Shown: positions 1 through 4,934 of the stretch, piece after piece | How positions within the stretch are numbered: the first letter of the stretch is position 1 | Layout of the letters: each line of letters begins with the position of its first letter | From: Chitinophagaceae bacterium | GTDB taxonomy: Bacteria > Bacteroidota > Bacteroidia > Chitinophagales > Chitinophagaceae | Length of the DNA stretch: 5,020 bases | Reading direction: 5' to 3' | NCBI GenBank assembly: GCA_017882205.1 | Contig: JADGPY010000086.1 | Coordinates: forward strand, 1-5,020 | Made by a program: the position numbers and the translations under genes | Notes under the pieces: model-generated | What the model was told of the DNA's origin: nothing | The model's database searches: none | Seen by the model: only the letters and a program-made list of their open reading frames with translations

Positions 1-647
1 ACCAGCGGATCAATGAAAAGACCGGCAAGGAAGTTAGCTGGGAAAATATTGTGAAAGGCTATAAAATTAATAACGAATACATAGTGCTGGATGACAAGGA
101 CTTTGAAGCAGCAAGTGCAAAAAAGACTAATACTGTTGAAATTACCGATTTTGTAAAGGAAGATGAGATCAGCAGTATCTACTATGAAACTCCATACTAT
201 GTAGAACCGGATAAGTCTGGTAGCAGGGCCTATGAATTGTTGCGGCAGGCCTTGATTAAAACAAAAAAGGTAGGGATTGCAACATTTGTGATGCGCAATA
301 AAGAAAGCCTGGCGATACTTAGGGCAGAGGAAAAGGCGATCATTTTAAACAGGATAAGATTTGAAGAAGAGATAAGGGATCCTAAGGAGCTGAATCTTCC
401 ACAAAAAACAGAGGTTAAACCGGCGGAACTTCAAATGGCAGTATCGTTGATCAACCAACTATCGCACAAATTTAACATAGCCTCATATAAAGATACGTAT
501 ACGGCTGAGCTCATGAAAGTGATTCACGCTAAAGCAAAAGGCAGGAAAATAAAAGCACCACAAATGAAGGTGGTTCATAGCAAAGCAAAGGACCTTATGG
601 CTCAATTGAAAGCAAGCCTAAACACCAAGCGTAAAAAAGCTTCCTGA
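1..647 (+). CDS. ku: Ku protein of bacterial NHEJ, 5' end missing
   Basis: Ku forms a homodimeric ring on double-strand DNA ends and recruits LigD for end joining in the nucleoid. The reading frame is open from base 3 to the TGA at 645-647, giving 214 visible residues. The family is usually about 260-290 aa, so the N-terminal part lies outside the window. The GTG at 51 is not the start, because the 16 codons before it read as ordinary Ku sequence (TGKEVSWENIVKGY). Other family features are YYVEPDKSGSRAYELLRQAL, then a VGIATFVMRNKESLAILRA strand-helix region of the beta-barrel core, then a helical part with ELQMAVSLINQL and a YKDTYTAEL segment. The tail is lysine-rich (ends KRKKAS), as in Ku proteins whose C-terminus contacts DNA or LigD, and it holds a short internal duplication. 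Its stop overlaps the next start by one base (TGATG), which implies translational coupling with the LigD phosphoesterase. Family assignment is firm; the partial status is a window effect. Confidence 0.95.
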   Translation, partial: QRINEKTGKEVSWENIVKGYKINNEYIVLDDKDFEAASAKKTNTVEITDFVKEDEISSIYYETPYYVEPDKSGSRAYELLRQALIKTKKVGIATFVMRNKESLAILRAEEKAIILNRIRFEEEIRDPKELNLPQKTEVKPAELQMAVSLINQLSHKFNIASYKDTYTAELMKVIHAKAKGRKIKAPQMKVVHSKAKDLMAQLKASLNTKRKKAS

Positions 648-1267
648 TGGGATTACAACTATATAATAAGAAGAGAAATTTTGTCGCCACTCCCGAGCCT
701 AAAGACAGGCCCAAAGGGAAGGTAAAAGCATCGGCTTCTCAATTATCGTTCGTTGTTCAACGGCATAAGGCTTCCCGATTGCATTATGATTTCCGGTTGG
801 AGATGGAGGGTGTATTAAAGAGTTGGGCAGTTCCAAAAGGTCCCTCCTTAAATCCCAAAGACAAGAGGCTCGCCATGATGGTTGAGGATCATCCATATGA
901 TTATAAAGATTTTAAGGGGATCATTCCTGAGGGAAATTATGGCGCAGGGATTGTTGAAATATGGGATCATGGCATGTATTCAGATCTTGCAAATTCGCAA
1001 AAGCGCAAAGCAGAAAAGCTGCTACTGGCAGGATTGGAAAGCGGTAACCTCAAGTTCCGTTTATTTGGAACAAAGCTTAAAGGAGAATTTGCACTTGTGA
1101 AATTGAAAAACAATGAAGATAATAGCTGGCTGCTGATAAAACACAATGATGGATATGCAGTCCATGACGAATACAATAGTGAAGATGATACGCCCCAAAA
1201 CTCACCTATTAATAAATGGCTAATGGCCAATGCGAAGAATAAAACAGTAAAAAAAAAGAAAAGCTGA
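647..1267 (+). CDS. ligD: LigD 3'-phosphoesterase (PE) domain, separate frame from ligase
   Basis: This frame encodes the LigD 3'-phosphoesterase domain, which trims 3'-phosphates and terminal 3'-ribonucleotides before sealing. In 206 aa the metal and phosphate ligands known from Pseudomonas LigD are all present, shifted by two residues: H40, H46, D48 and R50 in QRHKASRLHYDFRLE, and H82 and Y86 in VEDHPYDY. IIPEGNYGAGIVEIWDHG (92-109) follows, then LKGEFALVKL (144-153) and WLLIKHND (161-168). The C-terminus is a charged linker ending in KKKKS. PE normally occupies the N-terminus of a single PE-LIG-POL protein of about 840 aa. Here the frame stops at 1265-1267, just after an A9 run, and the ligase continues in the -1 frame, so this is probably the first third of a shifted LigD. 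A stand-alone PE protein is possible, since such proteins exist in other lineages. The start is fixed by the one-base overlap with Ku. Confidence 0.88.
   Translation: MGLQLYNKKRNFVATPEPKDRPKGKVKASASQLSFVVQRHKASRLHYDFRLEMEGVLKSWAVPKGPSLNPKDKRLAMMVEDHPYDYKDFKGIIPEGNYGAGIVEIWDHGMYSDLANSQKRKAEKLLLAGLESGNLKFRLFGTKLKGEFALVKLKNNEDNSWLLIKHNDGYAVHDEYNSEDDTPQNSPINKWLMANAKNKTVKKKKS
1249..1258 (+). other. A9/A_AAA_AAG slippery site joining PE and ligase frames
   Basis: Nine consecutive A residues (1249-1257) are followed by G. In the PE frame they read gtA AAA AAA AAG, so bases 1252-1258 form A_AAA_AAG in phase, the same heptamer used for the -1 frameshift in E. coli dnaX. The ligase frame is open only after the TAA at 1240-1242 and the PE frame closes at 1265-1267, so any fusion must occur in the 22 bases 1243-1264. 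A -1 shift after codon 204 gives an 844-aa protein (204 PE-frame plus 640 ligase-frame residues), the usual LigD length. I see no strong stem-loop just downstream and no Shine-Dalgarno-like stimulator upstream. An extra A lost from the run by mutation or by sequencing error would look identical. The site itself is certain; its function is not. Confidence 0.55.
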
Positions 1268-1314
1268 GGAAATCTATTCAACAGGGCAGAAAGCTCAATG
1301 ATTGTATTTCACCA

Positions 1315-3180
1315 ATGCTGGCAAAAGAGATACAGGATCCATTTGATGATAAGGATTGGATATTCGAGATCAAATGGGATGGGTACCGCGCTATAGCAGA
1401 GGTAGACAACGGTAAGGTAAAATTATACTCACGGAATGGGATCACCTTCGAATATTCCTACCCGTTAGTGTTCAGCGAGCTGAAGAAAATGAAGCTGCAA
1501 GCAGTTTTGGATGGTGAGATTGTTGTTTTGAATGATGAAGGACAGCCCGAATTTCAACTCTTGCAGCATTACGACGCTAACAGACATAGACCCATTCAAT
1601 ATTATGTATTTGATCTTTTATCATTAAATGGAAAAAATACCTGTGGGCTTCCGCTTGTAGAAAGGAAGAAGATATTATCAGGAATTATTAAAAAGAATGA
1701 CGTAATAAAATATTCAGATCATATAGTTGGTGAAGGCATTCACTTCTTTGAAGCCGTTAAGGAAAAAGATATGGAAGGAGTGATGGCAAAGAAATCAAGC
1801 AGCAAGTATTATATTGGCCGGCGTACAAATGAATGGCTCAAGGTAAAACATAATAAAACCCAGGAGGCTATTATTGCAGGATATACTGAACCCGCAGGCT
1901 CAAGGAAATATTTCGGATCATTGGTATTGGGAATCAGGGAGGGAAAAAAGCTAAAATACATTGGCCATACTGGTTCGGGATTTAACCAATCGACTTTGAA
2001 AGAAATGTATGAAATGCTTCAACCTCTTGTTCAGAAGAACTCTCCCTTCAGTGAAAAGGTAAAGACGAATATGCCGGTTACCTGGGTAAAGGCAACTCTT
2101 GTTTGTGAAATAAAATTTACAGAAGTAACCAATGATGGGATGTTGCGGCACCCTATCTTCCTTCACCTTCGTGAAGATAAATCTACTAAGGAGGTAACCA
2201 TGGCAAATATAAAGACTAAAAAATCGGATGTAAAAAAAATTGAGAAAGCTGTATATGATAAAGACAGCAGTGTTGATAAGGAATTTAGCTTTGGAAAAAT
2301 TAAAGTGAAGGCAACCAATATGGGGAAGGTCTATTTTCCCGAGGATGGGATCACTAAGGGAGATGTGATCAATTATTACATAGCCATGTCTGATTATATA
2401 TTGCCGTACCTGAAAGGCCGCCCCGAATCATTGTTACGGAACCCCAATGGGATTCATGATAAGGGATTTTTTCAGAAGGATGCCGGTGAGGATGCACCTT
2501 CATTTGTAAAAAGGCAAATAGTGCATTCGGTTTCAAACAATAAGGACATTGACTATATAATTTGTGATAACCAACCTACTCTTACATACCTCAACAATCT
2601 TGGCTGTATTGAACTTAATCCATGGCATTCTACAGTAGAAGACCTTGATAAACCAAGTTACCTGATCATAGATATTGATCCTTCTGACAAAAATACTTTT
2701 GAACAGGTAGTTGAAGCTGCAAATGTAGTAAAGCAGGTACTTGACAAAGCTGGTGCATCATCTTATTGTAAAACCTCAGGATCAAGCGGGCTTCATATTT
2801 ATGTCCCAACCGGAAAGAAATACACATATGACCAGGTGAAGGATTTTGCGCTCCTGGTATGCACGATGGCAAGTGAAGAATTGCCGGGTTTCACAACCCT
2901 GGAACGCAATCTAAGGAAGCGTGGAAACAAACATATTTATATGGATTACCTGCAAAACAGCAAAGGCCAGACAATTGCCTCTGTATATAGCTTGCGTCCA
3001 AAGCCGGGAGCTACTGTATCAACTCCATTGTTATGGAATGAGGTTAAAGTTGGCCTGTCTCCCCGAGACTTTCATATCAACAATATTGTCAAGAGGGTTA
3101 AAAAAGTAGGAGATATTTTTAGCAATGTTTTGGGGAAGGGGATTGATCTGAATAAATGCTTTAAAAGGCTCAAGGGTTAG
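1315..3180 (+). CDS. ligD: LigD ATP-dependent DNA ligase and primase-type polymerase domains
   Basis: These are the nick-sealing and gap-filling parts of LigD, which work on Ku-bound ends. Residues are counted from ATG 1315. The nucleotidyltransferase core (about 1-185) carries KWDGYR with the adenylated K20, LDGEIV (65-70), YYVFD (96-100), EGVMAK (154-159) and EWLKVK (173-178). The OB fold (about 184-289) ends in a motif VI-like LRHPIFLHLRED. A polar linker (290-325) leads to the archaeo-eukaryotic primase-type polymerase (about 326-621) with the metal-binding DID of IIDIDPSD (D453, D455), TSGSSGLHIYVP (H494) and D544 in IYMDYLQN. The start is uncertain. The frame is open back to 1243 and reads RKLNDCISPMLAKE across ATG 1315, which resembles the continuous LigD linker, so the protein probably begins in the PE frame at 647 through a -1 shift. 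Initiation at 1315 would still retain every catalytic motif, but no Shine-Dalgarno sequence precedes it. The gene converges on the next one with an 18-base gap. Confidence 0.93.
   Translation: MLAKEIQDPFDDKDWIFEIKWDGYRAIAEVDNGKVKLYSRNGITFEYSYPLVFSELKKMKLQAVLDGEIVVLNDEGQPEFQLLQHYDANRHRPIQYYVFDLLSLNGKNTCGLPLVERKKILSGIIKKNDVIKYSDHIVGEGIHFFEAVKEKDMEGVMAKKSSSKYYIGRRTNEWLKVKHNKTQEAIIAGYTEPAGSRKYFGSLVLGIREGKKLKYIGHTGSGFNQSTLKEMYEMLQPLVQKNSPFSEKVKTNMPVTWVKATLVCEIKFTEVTNDGMLRHPIFLHLREDKSTKEVTMANIKTKKSDVKKIEKAVYDKDSSVDKEFSFGKIKVKATNMGKVYFPEDGITKGDVINYYIAMSDYILPYLKGRPESLLRNPNGIHDKGFFQKDAGEDAPSFVKRQIVHSVSNNKDIDYIICDNQPTLTYLNNLGCIELNPWHSTVEDLDKPSYLIIDIDPSDKNTFEQVVEAANVVKQVLDKAGASSYCKTSGSSGLHIYVPTGKKYTYDQVKDFALLVCTMASEELPGFTTLERNLRKRGNKHIYMDYLQNSKGQTIASVYSLRPKPGATVSTPLLWNEVKVGLSPRDFHINNIVKRVKKVGDIFSNVLGKGIDLNKCFKRLKG
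2187..2202 (+). promoter_or_regulatory. Near-perfect Shine-Dalgarno and in-frame ATG inside ligD
   Basis: TAAGGAGGT (2187-2195) lies four bases before ATG 2200, which is in the ligase-polymerase frame (residue M296). It pairs over at least eight bases with the 3' end of 16S rRNA. Initiation here would yield a 326-aa protein made only of linker plus the complete polymerase domain, because M296 falls in the linker just after the OB fold. Few other starts in this window have a recognisable Shine-Dalgarno, which fits Bacteroidetes, so the signal stands out. The codons encode KEVTM, and a K/E/V run after LRED is common in LigD proteins, so protein-level constraint could have produced part of the match by chance. 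Confidence 0.35.
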
Positions 3181-3198
3181 GAAAGTGGAATCACTCAA

Positions 3199-3594
3199 CT
3201 ATCCTTCCTTACTCCCAGAAAATATCCTCTGCAGTAACCCACCTTTTTTATGGGTCTCTATCGCATCATTTTCTTTATTTTTCGCAATCAGGCTTGTCAC
3301 AGCAAATTGAAGTGCTGTACCCAGGCTTCTTTTTAGCAAGCCTGCTTCTCTTCCAACTACGAGTTTTTTCGACAGGTAGCCAGCTCCAAGGCCTAAAGCT
3401 ACATTCAATAAGTTATGCTTAAGTGTGGGGGATGCTGCGACCTCTGAAACTGTATTCTTTAAAATATTCGCAGGCTTAAAACTTTCTACCGTTTGGTGAA
3501 AATGTTCTTTCAAGGTCTGTTCTTCTATGAACTTTTTTCTCTCAAGCTCAAAAATAGCAGTCTTGAGATCTCCATTGTTGTGAATCTTTTTCAT
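3199..3594 (-). CDS. Unrecognised 131-aa protein, last gene of membrane-protein operon
   Basis: I do not recognise a named family. The chosen start is the ATG at 3594 (MKKIHNNGDLK), giving 131 aa. An upstream in-frame ATG at 3627 would add 11 residues, but those codons lie inside the GTAGAGACG palindrome and look like translated repeat. The N-terminal third (about 8-40) is charged and probably helical (FELERKKFIEEQTLKEHFHQ). A short segment around 41-57 contains KPANILKNTVSEVAASP. Two moderately hydrophobic stretches follow (about 61-76 with NLLNVALGLGAGYL, and 91-104 with LGTALQFAVTSLIA), separated by a basic loop. The tail is polar and basic. They could be short membrane-associated helices, so a peripheral or weakly integral inner-membrane protein is plausible. 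It lies downstream of ytxH-like and holin-like genes on the same strand, suggesting co-transcription and an envelope role. That role is inference only. Confidence 0.72.
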   Translation of the reverse strand: MKKIHNNGDLKTAIFELERKKFIEEQTLKEHFHQTVESFKPANILKNTVSEVAASPTLKHNLLNVALGLGAGYLSKKLVVGREAGLLKRSLGTALQFAVTSLIAKNKENDAIETHKKGGLLQRIFSGSKEG

Positions 3595-3596
3595 TG

Positions 3597-3606
3597 CAAA
3601 TATTTG
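3597..3606. repeat. 10-bp perfect palindrome CAAATATTTG before start codon
   Basis: CAAATATTTG is a perfect inverted repeat lying two bases upstream of the ATG at 3594 (minus strand) and one base from the larger 29-bp palindrome. It occupies the place where ribosome binding would normally occur. It may be a chance AT-rich palindrome or a regulator site; nothing else in the window repeats it. Confidence 0.4.
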
Positions 3607-3607
3607 A

Positions 3608-3636
3608 GTAGAGACGCTGCACAGCAACGTCTCTAC
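3608..3636. repeat. 29-bp GTAGAGACG palindromic element (dispersed-repeat type)
   Basis: The arms GTAGAGACG (3608-3616) and CGTCTCTAC (3628-3636) are perfect complements. After one C/A mismatch the stem continues for three more pairs (TGC/GCA) around an ACA triloop, giving a 13-position hairpin. From memory, elements with the same GTAGAGACG...CGTCTCTAC ends are abundant as interspersed palindromes in Bacteroidetes and cyanobacterial genomes, but only one copy is present here so dispersal cannot be shown from this window. It sits between two genes of an apparent operon and could end transcription, protect an mRNA 3' end or be a neutral mobile repeat. Confidence 0.75.
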
Positions 3637-3638
3637 AT

Positions 3639-3655
3639 CCCTATAATTTATAGGG
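3639..3655. repeat. 17-bp palindrome CCCTATAA-T-TTATAGGG after holin-like gene
   Basis: Eight-base arms flank a single central base, so in RNA it would fold as about seven pairs with a three-base loop. It begins one base beyond the stop codon of the minus-strand gene 3657-3998 and is followed after two bases by the GTAGAGACG palindrome. No U-run follows on the minus strand, so it is not a classic intrinsic terminator. It may be the flank of the adjoining repeat element, or an mRNA 3'-end hairpin. Confidence 0.55.
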
Positions 3656-3656
3656 G

Positions 3657-3998
3657 TTAATCCATCAGTTTTTTAATCATCATGTTGCTGATGGGGCCTT
3701 TGATCCACTTACGACGACCAAGATACAAAATAAGCCCGGTGATAGCGTAAAAACCCGCGACGGCGAAAAATCCATAATAGTATTCGCCAAGCAGATCGCC
3801 CAACCATAGAGCAACTCCAATGTTAAGCAATGCGATAAAGATAATTAATATGATTACCAGAATGATCCTGGTAACCAACCCAGAAACTAATCCTGCTGCT
3901 TTATCTACAGATTTTAACTTAAGGAGCTCTATCCTTGTTTCAATATAATCCCTCACTCTATCCCACAAGGACTCAATAGCGGTTGTTTGATTTTCCAT
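3657..3998 (-). CDS. Holin-superfamily (DUF1469/Holin-X type) two-helix membrane protein
   Basis: A 113-aa inner-membrane protein. It starts with an amphipathic charged helix (residues about 7-35, SLWDRVRDYIETRIELLKLK), followed by a long hydrophobic helix (about 45-67, IILVIILIIFIALLNIGVAL) and a second one (about 75-94, YGFFAVAGFYAITGLILYLG), and closes with a basic tail (GRRKWIKGP). This layout, including the ETRIELLKLK-type amphipathic segment, matches the phage holin family members annotated as Phage_holin_3_6/DUF1469 that are common in Bacteroidetes chromosomes. Despite the name these are not known to act as lysis holins there, and there is no endolysin or phage gene nearby. The start ATG at 3998 follows the upstream ytxH-like stop by 48 bases, consistent with one transcript. 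Precise function is unknown. Confidence 0.82.
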   Translation of the reverse strand: MENQTTAIESLWDRVRDYIETRIELLKLKSVDKAAGLVSGLVTRIILVIILIIFIALLNIGVALWLGDLLGEYYYGFFAVAGFYAITGLILYLGRRKWIKGPISNMMIKKLMD

Positions 3999-4046
3999 TA
4001 CATTACGTTTATCACCGGGAACCTCAAGGCTAAAGCCATGGGTTAT

Positions 4047-4349
4047 TTATGAATTCATCGAGTTTCTTACGTCTGCTTTAATAGCATTTCCCTGGCTTTG
4101 CCCTTTATTCAGCATATCCCTGCCGTCAGAAACAGCTCCTGTAATTTTCTCTTTAACTGAATCATACTTATCTACAATTGCATCTGAGTACTCACTCACT
4201 TTATCTTTTACTGAATCTACAAAACCAGAGCCTTTCTCTGCAATTTTTCTTCTTGTTTCAGTTCCTTTATCAGGAGCGAATAAAATTCCCAAAATTGCGC
4301 CTGCAGCGGCACCTGCTAATACGCTTGCTAATACTTTTCCTGAGCCCAT
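4047..4349 (-). CDS. YtxH-type membrane-anchored small protein
   Basis: A 100-aa protein with the YtxH domain layout. One glycine/alanine-rich transmembrane helix lies near the N-terminus (about 7-24, LASVLAGAAAGAILGILF), then the signature APDKGTETRRKI (25-36), then a long polar, lysine/aspartate-rich helical region (about 40-80) repeating VKDKVSEY and VKEKITGAV units, probably an extended coiled or amphipathic helix. YtxH proteins are often linked to general or osmotic stress, but their biochemical role is unsettled. It is the first gene of the minus-strand group, with an A-rich leader (AATTAAAACCACCAATT before ATG) and no Shine-Dalgarno, as usual in Bacteroidetes. No clear TTG/TAnnTTTG promoter is visible upstream on this strand. 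Family call is good; function is inferred from the family only. Confidence 0.87.
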   Translation of the reverse strand: MGSGKVLASVLAGAAAGAILGILFAPDKGTETRRKIAEKGSGFVDSVKDKVSEYSDAIVDKYDSVKEKITGAVSDGRDMLNKGQSQGNAIKADVRNSMNS

Positions 4350-4694
4350 AATTGGTGGTTTTAATTGTATTAAAAATATAGTTGATGTTAATGATATAGT
4401 ATAAAATATTTTGCCAAACTTGAAACAACTATGTTAAAGAGCTACAATACAATATAGAATGAGGGTAGGATTTTAAAAAATGTATCATTCTATGGATATC
4501 TTTAGGGTTGTATTGAGTAAATTTTTTCCCATTATGAGGAAGATTTTAAGTCGTTTTTACGGTGCTATTCAAAGTATTGAATATTAAAAAGGATTGCCAT
4601 ATTTTTGCTACTCATTCAATAAATGAAGCCCGGCAAAAAGTATTAATAAAATCGAAAAGGATTCTCCACTTTCTAAAATCAAAAAATAGCGTTT
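4350..4694. other. AT-rich divergent intergenic region, 345 bases
   Basis: This region separates the minus-strand ytxH-like gene from the plus-strand lipoprotein gene and must carry promoters for both directions. It holds a plausible plus-strand Bacteroidetes promoter (4577-4607), an interrupted inverted repeat (TTTTTGC 4602-4608 / GCAAAAA 4633-4639, with TCATT/AATGA nested at 4612-4616 and 4622-4626) and a 35-codon open frame (4480-4587) of doubtful meaning. No tRNA, rRNA or recognisable riboswitch was seen. Confidence 0.6.
4577..4607 (+). promoter_or_regulatory. Candidate Bacteroidetes promoter TTG-N20-TATTTTTG
   Basis: TTG at 4577-4579 and TATTTTTG at 4600-4607 match the Bacteroidetes -33 (TTTG/TTG) and -7 (TAnnTTTG) elements with a 20-base spacer inside the usual range. 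Transcription would begin near 4614, leaving a leader of about 80 bases before the lipoprotein ATG at 4695. In an AT-rich region such a match can arise by chance. Confidence 0.45.
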
Positions 4695-4868
4695 ATGAAT
4701 AAGTACGGTACATTTAATCTAATCAGTTTGTTGTTGTTAGTTTCTTTATCTATGAGCAGTTGTCAGGCAATTGCGGACATATTTAAAGCGGGGGTATGGG
4801 TAGGGGTGATCATCGTTGTTGTGATCGTTATTGTTATTTTCTGGCTTATGGGGAAATCAAAGAATTAA
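4695..4868 (+). CDS. 57-aa lipoprotein-like membrane peptide (FKAGxW small-protein family)
   Basis: A very short gene: ATG 4695 to TAA 4866-4868, 57 aa. The N-terminus is a lipoprotein signal: a short polar start with K3, a hydrophobic core (about 9-19, LISLLLLVSLS) and a lipobox-like MSSC with C23 as the lipidated residue. After QAIADIFKAGVW (24-35) comes a strongly hydrophobic helix (about 35-52, rich in V/I) and a basic end (GKSKN). This layout, signal-C-FKAG.W-helix-basic tail, resembles a family of 50-60 aa proteins widespread in Bacteroidetes, some of which I recall being mislabelled phosphatidate cytidylyltransferase; at this length it has no such enzyme domain. Lipidation plus a transmembrane helix suggests envelope location. 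It is preceded by a plausible promoter and followed 66 bases later by another plus-strand start. Function is unknown. Confidence 0.8.
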   Translation: MNKYGTFNLISLLLLVSLSMSSCQAIADIFKAGVWVGVIIVVVIVIVIFWLMGKSKN

Positions 4869-4934
4869 TTATACAGGTACCTTAGGAAGCTTGTTATATT
4901 TAAAGGTAAATTGCCTATACCTAATCTGGATCTT

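Noticed and set aside
51..53. GTG as the start of Ku
   Set aside because: The frame is open to the left edge, and the 16 preceding codons are typical Ku sequence, so this is an internal valine codon.
1217..1229. Small hairpin TGGC-TAATG-GCCA upstream of the slippery run
   Set aside because: Four pairs, located upstream and not downstream of the slip site; no support as a frameshift stimulator.
967..1281. 104-codon minus-strand open frame over the PE domain
   Set aside because: It is antisense to a gene with intact catalytic motifs, has no recognisable domain, and is a shadow of the A/T-rich coding frame.
3181..3198. Intrinsic terminator between convergent ligD and the 131-aa gene
   Set aside because: Only a four-pair hairpin (AGTG-GAAT-CACT) without a T-run is visible, too weak to call.
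3595..3627. Upstream ATG (3627) as start of the 131-aa gene
   Set aside because: The extra 11 codons lie inside the GTAGAGACG palindrome and encode MLCSVSTQIFA, which looks like translated repeat; ATG 3594 gives a more natural MKK start.
3657..3998. Prophage lysis holin
   Set aside because: The family name includes holin, but no endolysin, phage structural gene or integrase is nearby; family members are ordinary chromosomal membrane proteins in Bacteroidetes.
4350..4440. TAnnTTTG-type promoter for the ytxH-like gene on the minus strand
   Set aside because: No CAAAnnTA was found on the plus strand of this stretch; the closest motifs are off by one base or badly spaced.
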